DNA from: Sphingobacteriales bacterium
GTDB lineage: Bacteria > Bacteroidota > Bacteroidia > UKL13-3
Assembly: GCA_021298155.1 (NCBI GenBank)
Contig: JAJTEN010000011.1
Location: forward strand, 1 to 57,777
Direction: 5' to 3'
DNA: 57,777 nucleotides
Of this stretch, positions 28,541-35,920 are shown piece after piece (within the stretch, counting starts at the first letter, position 1; each line of letters opens with the position of its first letter). A program made the position numbers and the translations under genes. A model generated the notes under the pieces. The model saw nothing but the letters and a program-made list of their open reading frames with translations. It had not been told where the DNA came from and made no database searches.

Positions 28541-28570
28541 TTGCATATATAAGAACCTTTCTTACATTTG
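28541..28570 (+). promoter_or_regulatory. Promoter of tRNA-His
   Basis: TTG (28541-28543), a 19-base spacer and TACATTTG (28563-28570) match the Bacteroidota primary-sigma consensus exactly. The expected start point is about 8 bases before the tRNA. The sequence TACATTTGCAG is shared with the tRNA-Arg promoter on the other strand. Confidence 0.75.
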
Positions 28571-28584
28571 CAGTCCCTAAAAAT

Positions 28585-28659
28585 GGTGGTTTTAGCTCAG
28601 TTGGTTAGAGCGCCTGATTGTGGTTCAGGAGGTCGTCGGTTCGAGCCCGATATTCCACC
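28585..28659 (+). tRNA. tRNA-His (GTG)
   Basis: The cloverleaf is clear: D stem GCTC/GAGC, anticodon stem CCTGA (28613-28617) with TCAGG (28625-28629) and anticodon GTG at 28620-28622, T stem GTCGG/CCGAT with loop TTCGAGC. The extra 5' guanosine (28585) facing C73 (28659) is the histidine identity element. The acceptor stem has two adjacent U-U mismatches at pairs 5-68 and 6-67. CCA is not encoded. A terminator follows at 28671. Confidence 0.95.
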
Positions 28660-28670
28660 CATCTTATAAA

Positions 28671-28699
28671 GCTCTCGATTTATCGAGGGCTTTTTTTTT
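28671..28699 (+). terminator. Terminator of tRNA-His
   Basis: GCTCTCGAT (28671-28679) pairs with ATCGAGGGC (28682-28690), with one T-G wobble, and is followed by nine T. It lies 12 bases past the tRNA. Confidence 0.9.
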
Positions 28700-28715
28700 A
28701 CATTACTTTTTAGGC

Positions 28716-28749
28716 AAAAAAAACTCCACGTAAATGTGGAGTTTTTTTT
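28716..28749 (-). terminator. Terminator of tRNA-Leu (bidirectional)
   Basis: A 14-bp stem made of ACTCCAC (28723-28729) and its complement (28736-28742), extended by A and T runs on both flanks, lies 4 bases past the 3' end of the minus-strand tRNA-Leu. With the hairpin at 28671 it forms a double barrier between opposing tRNA genes. Confidence 0.88.
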
Positions 28750-28752
28750 GTG

Positions 28753-28836
28753 TACCCAGAGCCGGGGTCGAACCGGCACGAGGGTGAGCTCACTGGTGTT
28801 TGAGACCAGCGCGTCTACCAATTCCGCCATCTGGGC
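28753..28836 (-). tRNA. tRNA-Leu (CAA)
   Basis: Minus strand, starting GCCCAGATGGCGGAATTGG and ending TCTGGGTA. It has the long variable arm of class II tRNAs; the anticodon stem CTGGT/ACCAG encloses CTCAAAC, giving anticodon CAA (28800-28802), which reads UUG. G1-U72 is a wobble pair. CCA is not encoded. The tRNA begins right after the T run of a hairpin that follows tRNA-Arg, and no separate promoter was seen. Confidence 0.94.
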
Positions 28837-28838
28837 AA

Positions 28839-28871
28839 AAAAGCCACTAGCTGTTAGGCTAAGTGGCTTTT
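28839..28871 (-). terminator. Hairpin between tRNA-Arg and tRNA-Leu
   Basis: AAAAGCCACT (28839-28848) pairs with AGTGGCTTTT (28862-28871). On the minus strand it follows tRNA-Arg by one base and ends in a six-T run that abuts tRNA-Leu. It has all the parts of an intrinsic terminator but would cut off tRNA-Leu; it may be leaky or serve as a processing signal. Confidence 0.7.
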
Positions 28872-28872
28872 G

Positions 28873-28946
28873 TGGTCTCGACAGGATTCAAACCTGTAAC
28901 CTTCTGATCCGTAGTCAGATGCTCTATTCAGTTGAGCTACGAAACC
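28873..28946 (-). tRNA. tRNA-Arg (ACG)
   Basis: Minus strand, starting GGTTTCGTAGCTCAAC and ending CGAGACCA. The acceptor stem GGTTTCG/CGAGACC is fully paired (one G-U). The anticodon stem TCTGA/TCAGA encloses CTACGGA; the anticodon ACG (28910-28912) is expected to be deaminated to ICG by TadA. CCA is not encoded. Confidence 0.95.
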
Positions 28947-28958
28947 CTTAGTGGGCTG

Positions 28959-28988
28959 CAAATGTAACCAAACTATCTTTAAATACAA
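28959..28988 (-). promoter_or_regulatory. Promoter of tRNA-Arg (and probably tRNA-Leu)
   Basis: On the minus strand TTG (28988-28986), a 19-base spacer and TACATTTG (28966-28959) give an exact Bacteroidota promoter, starting transcription about 6 bases before the tRNA. Same core as the tRNA-His promoter. Confidence 0.75.
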
Positions 28989-29036
28989 ACGGGTTTCATA
29001 AAAAAAACCAAGCTATCTGTATTCCAGCTACAAATT

Positions 29037-29507
29037 TTAATTTAAACGAGCTATTGTATCGTTAATTGCCGCAAAATTAGGTAAATCACCAGCGCTTTCT
29101 AATACTTCGGCATATTGGATAATTCCATGTGCATCGATTACAAATGCAGCACGTTTACTTACTCCCTTTAAACCCAATATCCAATTTTCGTAAATAGCGC
29201 CATATGCATGTGAAGCATCTTTGTTAAAATCTGAAAGTAAAGTAAAGTTTAAATTTTCCAATTCTTTAAACTTACCTAATGTGAAAGGAAGATCTACTGA
29301 GATAGCTACTACATCGCAAGAATCATTATGATACATTCCAATAGCGTCTCTTACAGTACACAATTGAGTAGTACATACACCCGTAAATGCAGCTGGAAAA
29401 AAATGTACAATTAGATTTTTTCCTTTAAAATCTTCTGAAGACACTTCTTTTTTGTCTGAATCAATTAATTTGAATAATGGAGCTTTATCTCCTGCTTTTA
29501 AAGTCAT
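29037..29507 (-). CDS. Peroxiredoxin (AhpC/TSA family)
   Basis: A 156-residue thiol peroxidase that reduces hydrogen peroxide and alkyl hydroperoxides. The active site FFPAAFTGVCTTQLC gives peroxidatic Cys45, with a second Cys at 50 that could resolve the sulfenate; the catalytic Thr and Pro of the motif are also present, and Arg in VSKRAAFVID supplies the conserved arginine near residue 118. The motif and length fit the AhpE/Prx5-like single-domain group rather than the long 2-Cys AhpC. No signal peptide. A probable single-gene unit. Confidence 0.9.
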   Translation of the reverse strand: MTLKAGDKAPLFKLIDSDKKEVSSEDFKGKNLIVHFFPAAFTGVCTTQLCTVRDAIGMYHNDSCDVVAISVDLPFTLGKFKELENLNFTLLSDFNKDASHAYGAIYENWILGLKGVSKRAAFVIDAHGIIQYAEVLESAGDLPNFAAINDTIARLN

Positions 29508-29573
29508 AGTTTTAATTTTTAGTTTAGATATATAATGATTGAGTATTGATTTAATTATAGTAGAACAGATTTT

Positions 29574-30362
29574 TTAAAGATTTGTTTCTTTTAAAATACG
29601 CTTAATACATTTTAGTATGTGGGTATGCTTACCTTGCTTTTCATCAAAAATTCCATGACTATCTATCTTGTCTATTCTTACTTTTCCACTCGCATGTATC
29701 ACTTTACCATCCCCTAGTAGAAGTCCAACATGGGTTACTTTATCTGCATCATTAACAAAAAAAGCTAGGTCACCAACCTTAGCTTGATCCAAAAATACAA
29801 CAAATTCCCCCAATTCGGCTTGTTGATAGGCATCCCTTGGTAGTTGAACACCATTTAGCTTATATACAAGTTGCGTAAATCCAGAGCAATCAATACCTAA
29901 AAAAGTTCTACCTCCCCACAAATAAGGTGAATTCAATAATAATTTTGACGTATTTAAAACACCCATGTTATTTACCTTAGAAACAACGCTACGGTTCAAC
30001 AGCATTTGATATGAGGTATTATTTATTTTGAAAAAAGTATGCGAATCAGTATGTGTTGGTTCATGCAAAATACTCCCAGAAAGCAAGTTTACCTGTTGAT
30101 TAGTTTCCAAATCCATAGCAATAGAAAAAGGAAAAGTATCTAAAACCAATTGATTAGCAGAAATTTCATCCCATGACTCAAATTGATTATAACTCATCCA
30201 GGCTTCATATTGGTCGGCGTCAGTTTTGATTTTAACCCAATCTTCACGCGATTCAAGAACTGAATACGTTTCACCAAATAAAAGCTGTGTTACCATTTCA
30301 CTCCTGCTGCTTGGTTCAGATCGTATTGGAATAACACTTAATTTGCAAATACCTTTTGGCAT
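29574..30362 (-). CDS. NlpC/P60 (C40) cell-wall peptidase with SH3 region
   Basis: A 262-residue predicted peptidoglycan endopeptidase cutting D-gamma-Glu to diamino-acid bonds. An SH3-like part (residues 1-110: PIRSEPSSRSEMVTQLLFGE, EDWVKIKTDADQYEAWM) precedes an NlpC/P60 domain with catalytic Cys159 in GIDCSGFTQLV and His in VTHVGLLLG near 210. No signal peptide is evident, as with several Bacteroidota homologues. The ATG at 30360-30362 is preferred; a TTG seven codons upstream is possible but the family starts near PKGICKLSVIPIR. It is divergent from the Hpt gene. Confidence 0.87.
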   Translation of the reverse strand: MPKGICKLSVIPIRSEPSSRSEMVTQLLFGETYSVLESREDWVKIKTDADQYEAWMSYNQFESWDEISANQLVLDTFPFSIAMDLETNQQVNLLSGSILHEPTHTDSHTFFKINNTSYQMLLNRSVVSKVNNMGVLNTSKLLLNSPYLWGGRTFLGIDCSGFTQLVYKLNGVQLPRDAYQQAELGEFVVFLDQAKVGDLAFFVNDADKVTHVGLLLGDGKVIHASGKVRIDKIDSHGIFDEKQGKHTHILKCIKRILKETNL

Positions 30363-30424
30363 AAACAGTAAAATTTTATGCAATTAAAATAAAATTATGT
30401 ATAGTTGTGGTATAATTTAGCCAT

Positions 30425-30772
30425 ATGTCAAAAATTATCAAACTTACTTATTTAGAAGATATATCAGGCGGTGATACAAAATTCATAAAAGAAATGTTGG
30501 AATTGTATCTTTCAACCACAGCTACTGAAGTATCTGAGTTAAATGAATTATTTGATAAGAAAGATATTATAGCCATTGGCCAGCTGGCACATAAACTAAA
30601 GGCACCCATTCAGATGCTTGGAATTACCGAGCTTTACAACATTATTAAAGGGATTGAAGAGAGTTGTAAAACGGGAATTCATCTAGAGTTTTTGCACAAA
30701 AATATTCAAACCGCCATAGCACTTACGCTTGAGTCGGCCCAGGAGGTAAGAAGCATATTAAATAGTTATTAG
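30425..30772 (+). CDS. Stand-alone histidine phosphotransfer (Hpt) protein
   Basis: A 115-residue helical protein consisting only of an Hpt domain. The phospho-accepting His56 lies in IGQLAHKLKAPIQMLG, the typical AHxLK context. Such proteins shuttle phosphoryl groups between hybrid histidine kinases and response regulators, or buffer them. No kinase or receiver gene is near, so its partners are elsewhere in the genome. It is 166 bases before map and has no clear operon partner. Confidence 0.85.
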   Translation: MSKIIKLTYLEDISGGDTKFIKEMLELYLSTTATEVSELNELFDKKDIIAIGQLAHKLKAPIQMLGITELYNIIKGIEESCKTGIHLEFLHKNIQTAIALTLESAQEVRSILNSY

Positions 30773-30938
30773 TATACCTACTATTTGGGTATGATTTAAA
30801 TTTTTCCTCTACAGAGTAGCATTTACTTTAACTCGACTTAATTTTCATGCATATTTCGAGAGAACATACTGTAACATTATTTACAAGTTAGGTTAAAGTT
30901 CATGCAAAAAAGTTTATTTTTGTCAAAATTATAAAACA

Positions 30939-31745
30939 TTGGCATTTCGCGACACGAAAAGTAAAATTATTATCAAAACGCCTGAACAAATCGAAGGCAT
31001 AAGGGCTAGCAGCATTTTGGCAGCCCAAACACTAAAAGCAGTTGAACCTTTTGTAAAACCTGGCACCACTACCCAATTTTTAAATAAAGTTTGTGCAGAC
31101 TTTATGCTATCTAACCATGCACAGCCAGCTACGCTCGGATACCATGGATATCCAAAAGAATCTTGCATTTCAGTGAATGATGTAATTTGCCACGGTATAC
31201 CAGGGCCACTTGAATTAAGAGATGGAGATATTGTTAATATCGATGTAACCACAATCTATAAAGGATATTTTGGAGATACTTCAAAAACCTATTTTGTTGG
31301 TGAAGTGAGTGAACATGCAAAAAAATTAGTATCCGTTACCAAAGAATGTTTGAAACTAGGTATAGATCAGTGTTTTTCTGGTAATTACCTAAATAACATA
31401 GGTTACCACATTAATAAACATGCAGTAAGTCATGGTTACACCACGGTTTACGAGTTTTGTGGTCATGGAGTAGGCATTCGATTTCATGAAGAACCAGAAG
31501 TTTGTCACATTGCCGATAAAAATACAGGTCCGATTTTAGCACCTGGAATGATTTTCACCATTGAACCCATGATTAATGCTGGAAAAGCAAGAGCCAAAGT
31601 AGATAAAAAGGATGGTTGGACTGCCAGAACCATAGATGGTAAATTATCTGCTCAATTTGAACATACCATTTGTATTACATCGGGAAAACCCTTTGTTCTA
31701 ACAGACATTGACAATGAATTTGAAATTCCAGCATCTATTTTTTAA
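30939..31745 (+). CDS. map: Methionine aminopeptidase, type I
   Basis: Removes the initiator methionine from nascent proteins. The metal-binding residues are visible in order: Asp in VNIDVTTIYKGYFGDTSKTY (two Asp), His in CGHGVGIRFHEEP, Glu in FTIEPMIN and Glu in QFEHTICIT. At 268 residues with no N-terminal zinc-finger extension it is a type Ia enzyme. The start is TTG at 30939-30941 (then AFRDTKSKIIIKTPEQIEGI); no ATG lies in frame before the conserved region. A -7-like TATTTTTG lies at 30915-30922, with no good -33 element. Followed 19 bases later by a cysteine desulfurase. Confidence 0.95.
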   Translation: MAFRDTKSKIIIKTPEQIEGIRASSILAAQTLKAVEPFVKPGTTTQFLNKVCADFMLSNHAQPATLGYHGYPKESCISVNDVICHGIPGPLELRDGDIVNIDVTTIYKGYFGDTSKTYFVGEVSEHAKKLVSVTKECLKLGIDQCFSGNYLNNIGYHINKHAVSHGYTTVYEFCGHGVGIRFHEEPEVCHIADKNTGPILAPGMIFTIEPMINAGKARAKVDKKDGWTARTIDGKLSAQFEHTICITSGKPFVLTDIDNEFEIPASIF

Positions 31746-31764
31746 CACAATTAAAAATAAATAA

Positions 31765-32904
31765 ATGAGCATCTATTTAGATAACGCAGCTACTACGCCT
31801 ATGCACCCTGAAGTTATAAAAGAAATAACTCAAATGATGCAAGAAGAATATGGCAATCCTTCTTCAACTCATTCTCACGGAAGAGTTGTAAGAACTAGAA
31901 TTGAAGAAGCTCGAAAAAAAATTGCATCGTATTTAAATTGTACACCAGGAGAAATATTTTTTACGAGCGGCGGAACAGAGGCTGATAACATGGCTATTAG
32001 AAAATCTGTAAGCGATTGTGGTGTAAAAAACATAATTAGTTCTGTGATTGAACACCATGCGGTAACACATACCATAGAAGAATTGGTTCATGAGGGATTA
32101 GTAGTGAGTCACCATGTAGATTTATTACCTAACGGACATATCAACTTAAATCATTTAGAAGATCTACTTAAACAACACCCGAATGCACTAGTTAGTTTAA
32201 TGCATGCCAATAATGAAATTGGGAACTTACTAGATATCGACAAAGTTGGTGAACTATGCGAAAAATATAGTGCTTTATTCCATTGCGACACGGTTCAAAC
32301 CATGGGTCATCTGCCCATTGATTTAAACAAAACGAACATTACTTTTTTGGCTTGCGGCGCACACAAATTTAATGGACCAAAAGGTGTTGGCTTTATTTAT
32401 ATTAATCACAAAACTAAAATAACACCATACCTAACGGGCGGTTCACAAGAGAGAAATATGCGTGGTGGAACAGAAAATGTATATGGAATTGTGGGAATGG
32501 CAAAAGCATTATCGCTTGCTTATGATCATTTAGCGCATGAAAAAAATCAAATTCAAGGTATCAAATCGTACATGATTGAACAACTAGTTGAGCACATTCC
32601 TGGAGTAAAGTTTAATGGTGATGCTTTTGAATCATCACTCTACACTGTGTTAAATGTGAGTTTTCCACCAAGTCCGTTCTCAGAAATGCTTCTATTTAAA
32701 CTAGATATTTCCGGCATTTCGGCTTCAGGAGGCAGCGCATGCTCTTCAGGATCTAGTATTGGATCACATGTTTTGGCGGCGTTAAAATCTGATCCAACTA
32801 GGGCAAATGTTCGCTTCTCTTTTGGCAGACAAAACACCAAAGAAGAAATTGATTATGTAATAGGTAAACTGAAAGAAATGTTTGTTGGTGCGTCGAATAG
32901 CTAA
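31765..32904 (+). CDS. Cysteine desulfurase (NifS/IscS-like)
   Basis: A PLP-dependent enzyme of 379 residues taking sulfur from cysteine for Fe-S clusters or tRNA thiolation. Visible motifs are YLDNAATTPMHPEV, GNPSSTHSHGR, FTSGGTEADNM, the aspartate in FHCDTVQTMG, PLP-lysine in GAHKFNGPKGVGF near residue 205, and the sulfur-accepting Cys in SGGSACSSGS near 325, which is of the short group I loop type. The ATG at 31765 is 19 bases after map; 5 bases separate it from the DUF3078 gene. No scaffold (IscU/SufU) gene is adjacent. Confidence 0.9.
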   Translation: MSIYLDNAATTPMHPEVIKEITQMMQEEYGNPSSTHSHGRVVRTRIEEARKKIASYLNCTPGEIFFTSGGTEADNMAIRKSVSDCGVKNIISSVIEHHAVTHTIEELVHEGLVVSHHVDLLPNGHINLNHLEDLLKQHPNALVSLMHANNEIGNLLDIDKVGELCEKYSALFHCDTVQTMGHLPIDLNKTNITFLACGAHKFNGPKGVGFIYINHKTKITPYLTGGSQERNMRGGTENVYGIVGMAKALSLAYDHLAHEKNQIQGIKSYMIEQLVEHIPGVKFNGDAFESSLYTVLNVSFPPSPFSEMLLFKLDISGISASGGSACSSGSSIGSHVLAALKSDPTRANVRFSFGRQNTKEEIDYVIGKLKEMFVGASNS

Positions 32905-32909
32905 TTTAA

Positions 32910-33809
32910 ATGAAGACAGGATTCTTGTTAAACTTATTTTTATTAAGTTTTTCAATATGTTCAGCACAAACTGACAGCCTTTTAGATGCACCCAAACCAA
33001 TAAAATTCAAGCATAATTTTCAAACGGGAATAAGCATAAATCAATCTACCTTTAGTGATAATTGGAAAGCAGGTGGCGTGAGTAGTTTTGCATTTGGATG
33101 GTTTCTCAATTATACTGTTAAGCATAAAACACCACATTGGGATTTCAACAGTGATTTACAACTTCAGTTGGGATATCAAGAAAATAAAGGTGATGTAAGG
33201 AGAAAGAATGCCGATCGGATTTTTTATGATTTGAAAGCAGGATACATGCTTCATAAAAAGTTGAATGTTTTTGGTTCAATAAACTTTTTATCACAATTTA
33301 CAGATGGATTTGATGCAAAAACAAAGAGTAAAATTGAACCTAGTAAAGACTCTTTGATTTCAAAACTATTTTCTCCAGCGTACCTAACAAGCTCTATTGG
33401 TATGGAATATAAACCACTCTCCTACCTGTGGATGCGACTGGGAATTGGGACACTGCGACAAACAATAGTTTTAGATAAATCGATTTCAAATGCTCAGCTA
33501 TACGGACTCGAAAAACCCGGTGACAATATCAGAAATCAATTTGTATTACAGTGTGTGGTTAACTTTGATAAAGATTTGGTTCAGAACATAAATTTTAAAA
33601 CGAGATATATGGTTAATTTTGATTATTTTAAATCTGGTGACCCAAGCGCTTTTGTTCATATACTCAATGCCAACCTTACATTAAAAGCAACAAAATATAT
33701 AAGTACTAATTTTCAAATCAATATGATAAAGGATTTTGATCAAGATACCGATATTCAATGGTCTCAAATCTTATCATTGGGAATGACTTATTCTTTATCT
33801 AGACAATAA
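32910..33809 (+). CDS. DUF3078 outer-membrane protein
   Basis: A 299-residue secreted protein with signal peptide 1-20 (ending CSAQ). The DUF3078 region starts with the conserved FQTGISINQSTFSDNWKAGGVSSFAFG and continues in beta strands typical of an outer-membrane barrel (FLNYTVKHKTPHWDFNSDLQLQLG, FYDLKAGYMLHKKLNVFGSINFLSQ). Function unknown. It begins 5 bases after the cysteine desulfurase stop, suggesting joint transcription with map. Confidence 0.85.
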   Translation: MKTGFLLNLFLLSFSICSAQTDSLLDAPKPIKFKHNFQTGISINQSTFSDNWKAGGVSSFAFGWFLNYTVKHKTPHWDFNSDLQLQLGYQENKGDVRRKNADRIFYDLKAGYMLHKKLNVFGSINFLSQFTDGFDAKTKSKIEPSKDSLISKLFSPAYLTSSIGMEYKPLSYLWMRLGIGTLRQTIVLDKSISNAQLYGLEKPGDNIRNQFVLQCVVNFDKDLVQNINFKTRYMVNFDYFKSGDPSAFVHILNANLTLKATKYISTNFQINMIKDFDQDTDIQWSQILSLGMTYSLSRQ

Positions 33810-33878
33810 AACACAAACTATTTAGAAAGAGTCTTGTTAAATTAGTTACTTGCAAAATTATAAGCAAGCTTTAAAATT

Positions 33879-34433
33879 ATGACATACAAAATTTATACAA
33901 AAACAGGTGATACAGGCGAAACATCTTTAATTGGTGGAGTTCGTGTTTCTAAATCACATATTAGAATTGAATCATATGGAACAGTAGATGAGCTTAATTC
34001 ATACTTGGGTTTAATTAAAGATCAACTCAATTCAACAGAATTATCAGAACTTATTTATGAGATTCAGGATAGATTATTTACGATCGGCTCTGTGCTGGCA
34101 TCAGATCCTGAAAAATCAAAAATGAAAATTCCAGATTTACATGAAGAGGATGTAATTGTTTTAGAACATGCAATTGATCAAATGAATGAAGTACTTCCCG
34201 AATTAAAGAACTTCGTTTTGCCTGGCGGAAATATTTTAGCTTCTCATTGTCACGTGGCAAGGTGTATTTGCAGAAGGGCTGAAAGACTGGTTGTATTGTT
34301 GGCTCAGAACGCCCCTGTACCAGAATTAATTATACGCTATCTAAATCGTTTAAGTGATTACTTATTTGTATTAGCCAGGTTTATAGTATTTAACCACAAT
34401 GGTATTGAAGTGGCTTGGCGACCAAGATTATAA
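33879..34433 (+). CDS. Cob(I)alamin adenosyltransferase, PduO type
   Basis: Adenosylates cob(I)alamin using ATP to make coenzyme B12. The 184 residues contain the ATP-binding KTGDTGETSLIGG at the N-terminus, VDELNSYLGL near residue 40, and the conserved FVLPGG, CRRAERLVV and LNRLSDYLFVLAR of the PduO-type helical bundle. It would serve B12-dependent enzymes such as methylmalonyl-CoA mutase, which are not in this window. Convergent with the SPOR gene, with only 4 bases between stops. Confidence 0.93.
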   Translation: MTYKIYTKTGDTGETSLIGGVRVSKSHIRIESYGTVDELNSYLGLIKDQLNSTELSELIYEIQDRLFTIGSVLASDPEKSKMKIPDLHEEDVIVLEHAIDQMNEVLPELKNFVLPGGNILASHCHVARCICRRAERLVVLLAQNAPVPELIIRYLNRLSDYLFVLARFIVFNHNGIEVAWRPRL

Positions 34434-34437
34434 AAGG

Positions 34438-35838
34438 TTATTGAGCTGCGTAAATCCAAATTGATGGATAATCTGATTCTTTACTTTTTAATTGCTCAAG
34501 TGCATTGGTTAAGTTATTGTTTTTCTTGAAACTAACCAAATAGTAAGGATATTTACTTGGCTTGAAAACCAAGGCAGATGTATTACCTGAGTTATATAAT
34601 TGATCTCTGTATTTTTTTGCATTTTCAGCCACTTTAAACGCTCCGGCTACAACATAATATCCTTCTTCAATATTATTTAGGTTTGCCTCAACATTAACCA
34701 TGTAGGGTAGATCAGATTTTTCAGCTATAGTTGGTTCAGTAACTTGTTTAGATTTTGAACCATTGATAACAAGTTTATTGGGTTCAGGTTCTTTGGGCAA
34801 GCGTGCTAATTCCTCTTCAATTTCCTGCGCTTGCGACACCTCTGTCGGTGGTATTATTTCCGAAACTTGCTCAATAACAGGTGTATACAACATACTATCA
34901 AACTCAAAATTACCCCTATTCATAAATGAACCAATAGTGGCTCTTGTATCATCGTTTACAGTAAGTTCGGGAATAATTGAATCCTTTTTCACAGCAGGGG
35001 TCAAATCCGCTGTTTCTGTTTTAGGTTGTTGCACCAAATTTGTTGTGGTTGCGGTTTGTTGCGAATCAATTAGCGCTGTAGCATTTCCAGCAATATTCAT
35101 TTCCGAGATTTGCTGTTTCAGGCCATTTACTGGCCCTTTATACAAAAACAAGGCTAGGTTTACCAATAATATAAGCGTTAAAACTGAGGCTATTATTGGG
35201 AATGCTTTACTATTTTTTTGAGGTTGAATACTTTCTGAAATGCGTGCATTGTCTAATAAAACTTTTAATTCTTTAAGTGCGCTCTCACGCATTTCAACCA
35301 AAGCAAGATCCTCCTCCTCTGGCGTTTCAACAACAATGCGTTTGGTTTTTAATAGATTAGCCGCAAAATGCACTGGCTTGAGTCCAAATGTATTATCAAA
35401 AAACAAATCTTGATGGGTAGATTCAAATTCTATTTCTTCAATTACGTTGTATTTAAAAACACCAAGATTTTCAATTTCAATGCGTTTATTAACCTGCAGT
35501 AATTTGTTAAAACGATTGATGAAGTTTTCTAAGTTATGAACAATTTCTACTTCATCACAAGTTAAGAGATGGGCACAGAAAGTGAGAAATTCGGGTGAAT
35601 GTTCAAAATTACCTGGTTGGAAATGTATTTTTTTGTGAGCAGGTATTATTTTTTTTGCCATTGGATCCACAAAAAACGCATTGGATTGAGCAGCAAATCT
35701 ACCCAAACCATACAAACACAACTCCTTGTTTTTATGCAAGTAATGTGTAATTATACGCCAAATATGTTGCTCTTTGATTTCCAAAATTTCAGTACCTATA
35801 TTTACAAAGTAAGTTGGTAAACGCCTGTTTATTTCCAC
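34438..35838 (-). CDS. HU-CCDC81-like and SPOR-domain membrane protein
   Basis: A 466-residue single-pass membrane protein. Residues 15-165 look like the bacterial HU/CCDC81 double domain (IWRIITHYLHKNKELCLYGLGRF and NKRIEIENLGVFKYN); a transmembrane segment lies at about 210-230 (AFPIIASVLTLILLVNLALFLY); a Pro/Glu-rich linker follows; residues 385-466 form a SPOR domain (GYYVVAGAFKVAENAKKYRDQL) that binds denuded peptidoglycan at division sites. The HU-like part would be cytoplasmic and SPOR periplasmic, so the protein may link DNA or cytoplasmic partners to the wall. The start codon is GTG at 35836-35838. Confidence 0.8.
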   Translation of the reverse strand: MEINRRLPTYFVNIGTEILEIKEQHIWRIITHYLHKNKELCLYGLGRFAAQSNAFFVDPMAKKIIPAHKKIHFQPGNFEHSPEFLTFCAHLLTCDEVEIVHNLENFINRFNKLLQVNKRIEIENLGVFKYNVIEEIEFESTHQDLFFDNTFGLKPVHFAANLLKTKRIVVETPEEEDLALVEMRESALKELKVLLDNARISESIQPQKNSKAFPIIASVLTLILLVNLALFLYKGPVNGLKQQISEMNIAGNATALIDSQQTATTTNLVQQPKTETADLTPAVKKDSIIPELTVNDDTRATIGSFMNRGNFEFDSMLYTPVIEQVSEIIPPTEVSQAQEIEEELARLPKEPEPNKLVINGSKSKQVTEPTIAEKSDLPYMVNVEANLNNIEEGYYVVAGAFKVAENAKKYRDQLYNSGNTSALVFKPSKYPYYLVSFKKNNNLTNALEQLKSKESDYPSIWIYAAQ

Positions 35839-35863
35839 AAGCTTTCCACAAAAAAGAATTTAC

Positions 35864-35892
35864 TTGTTAATAAAACAATTAAATTATATTTG
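35864..35892 (+). promoter_or_regulatory. Promoter of the PKD/T9SS gene
   Basis: TTG (35864-35866) and TATATTTG (35885-35892), 18 bases apart, match the phylum's promoter; the ATG is at 35921. Confidence 0.55.
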
Positions 35893-35920
35893 ACTTTAAA
35901 TACATCTATATCGCTTTCTC

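Noticed and set aside
28597-28951. Reading frames across the tRNA cluster on both strands
   Set aside because: They are read through tRNA genes and their hairpins and have no protein-like composition.
30773-30938. 166-base gap between the Hpt gene and map searched for a small RNA or ORF
   Set aside because: Only a -7-like TATTTTTG before map was seen; no stable structure or reading frame.
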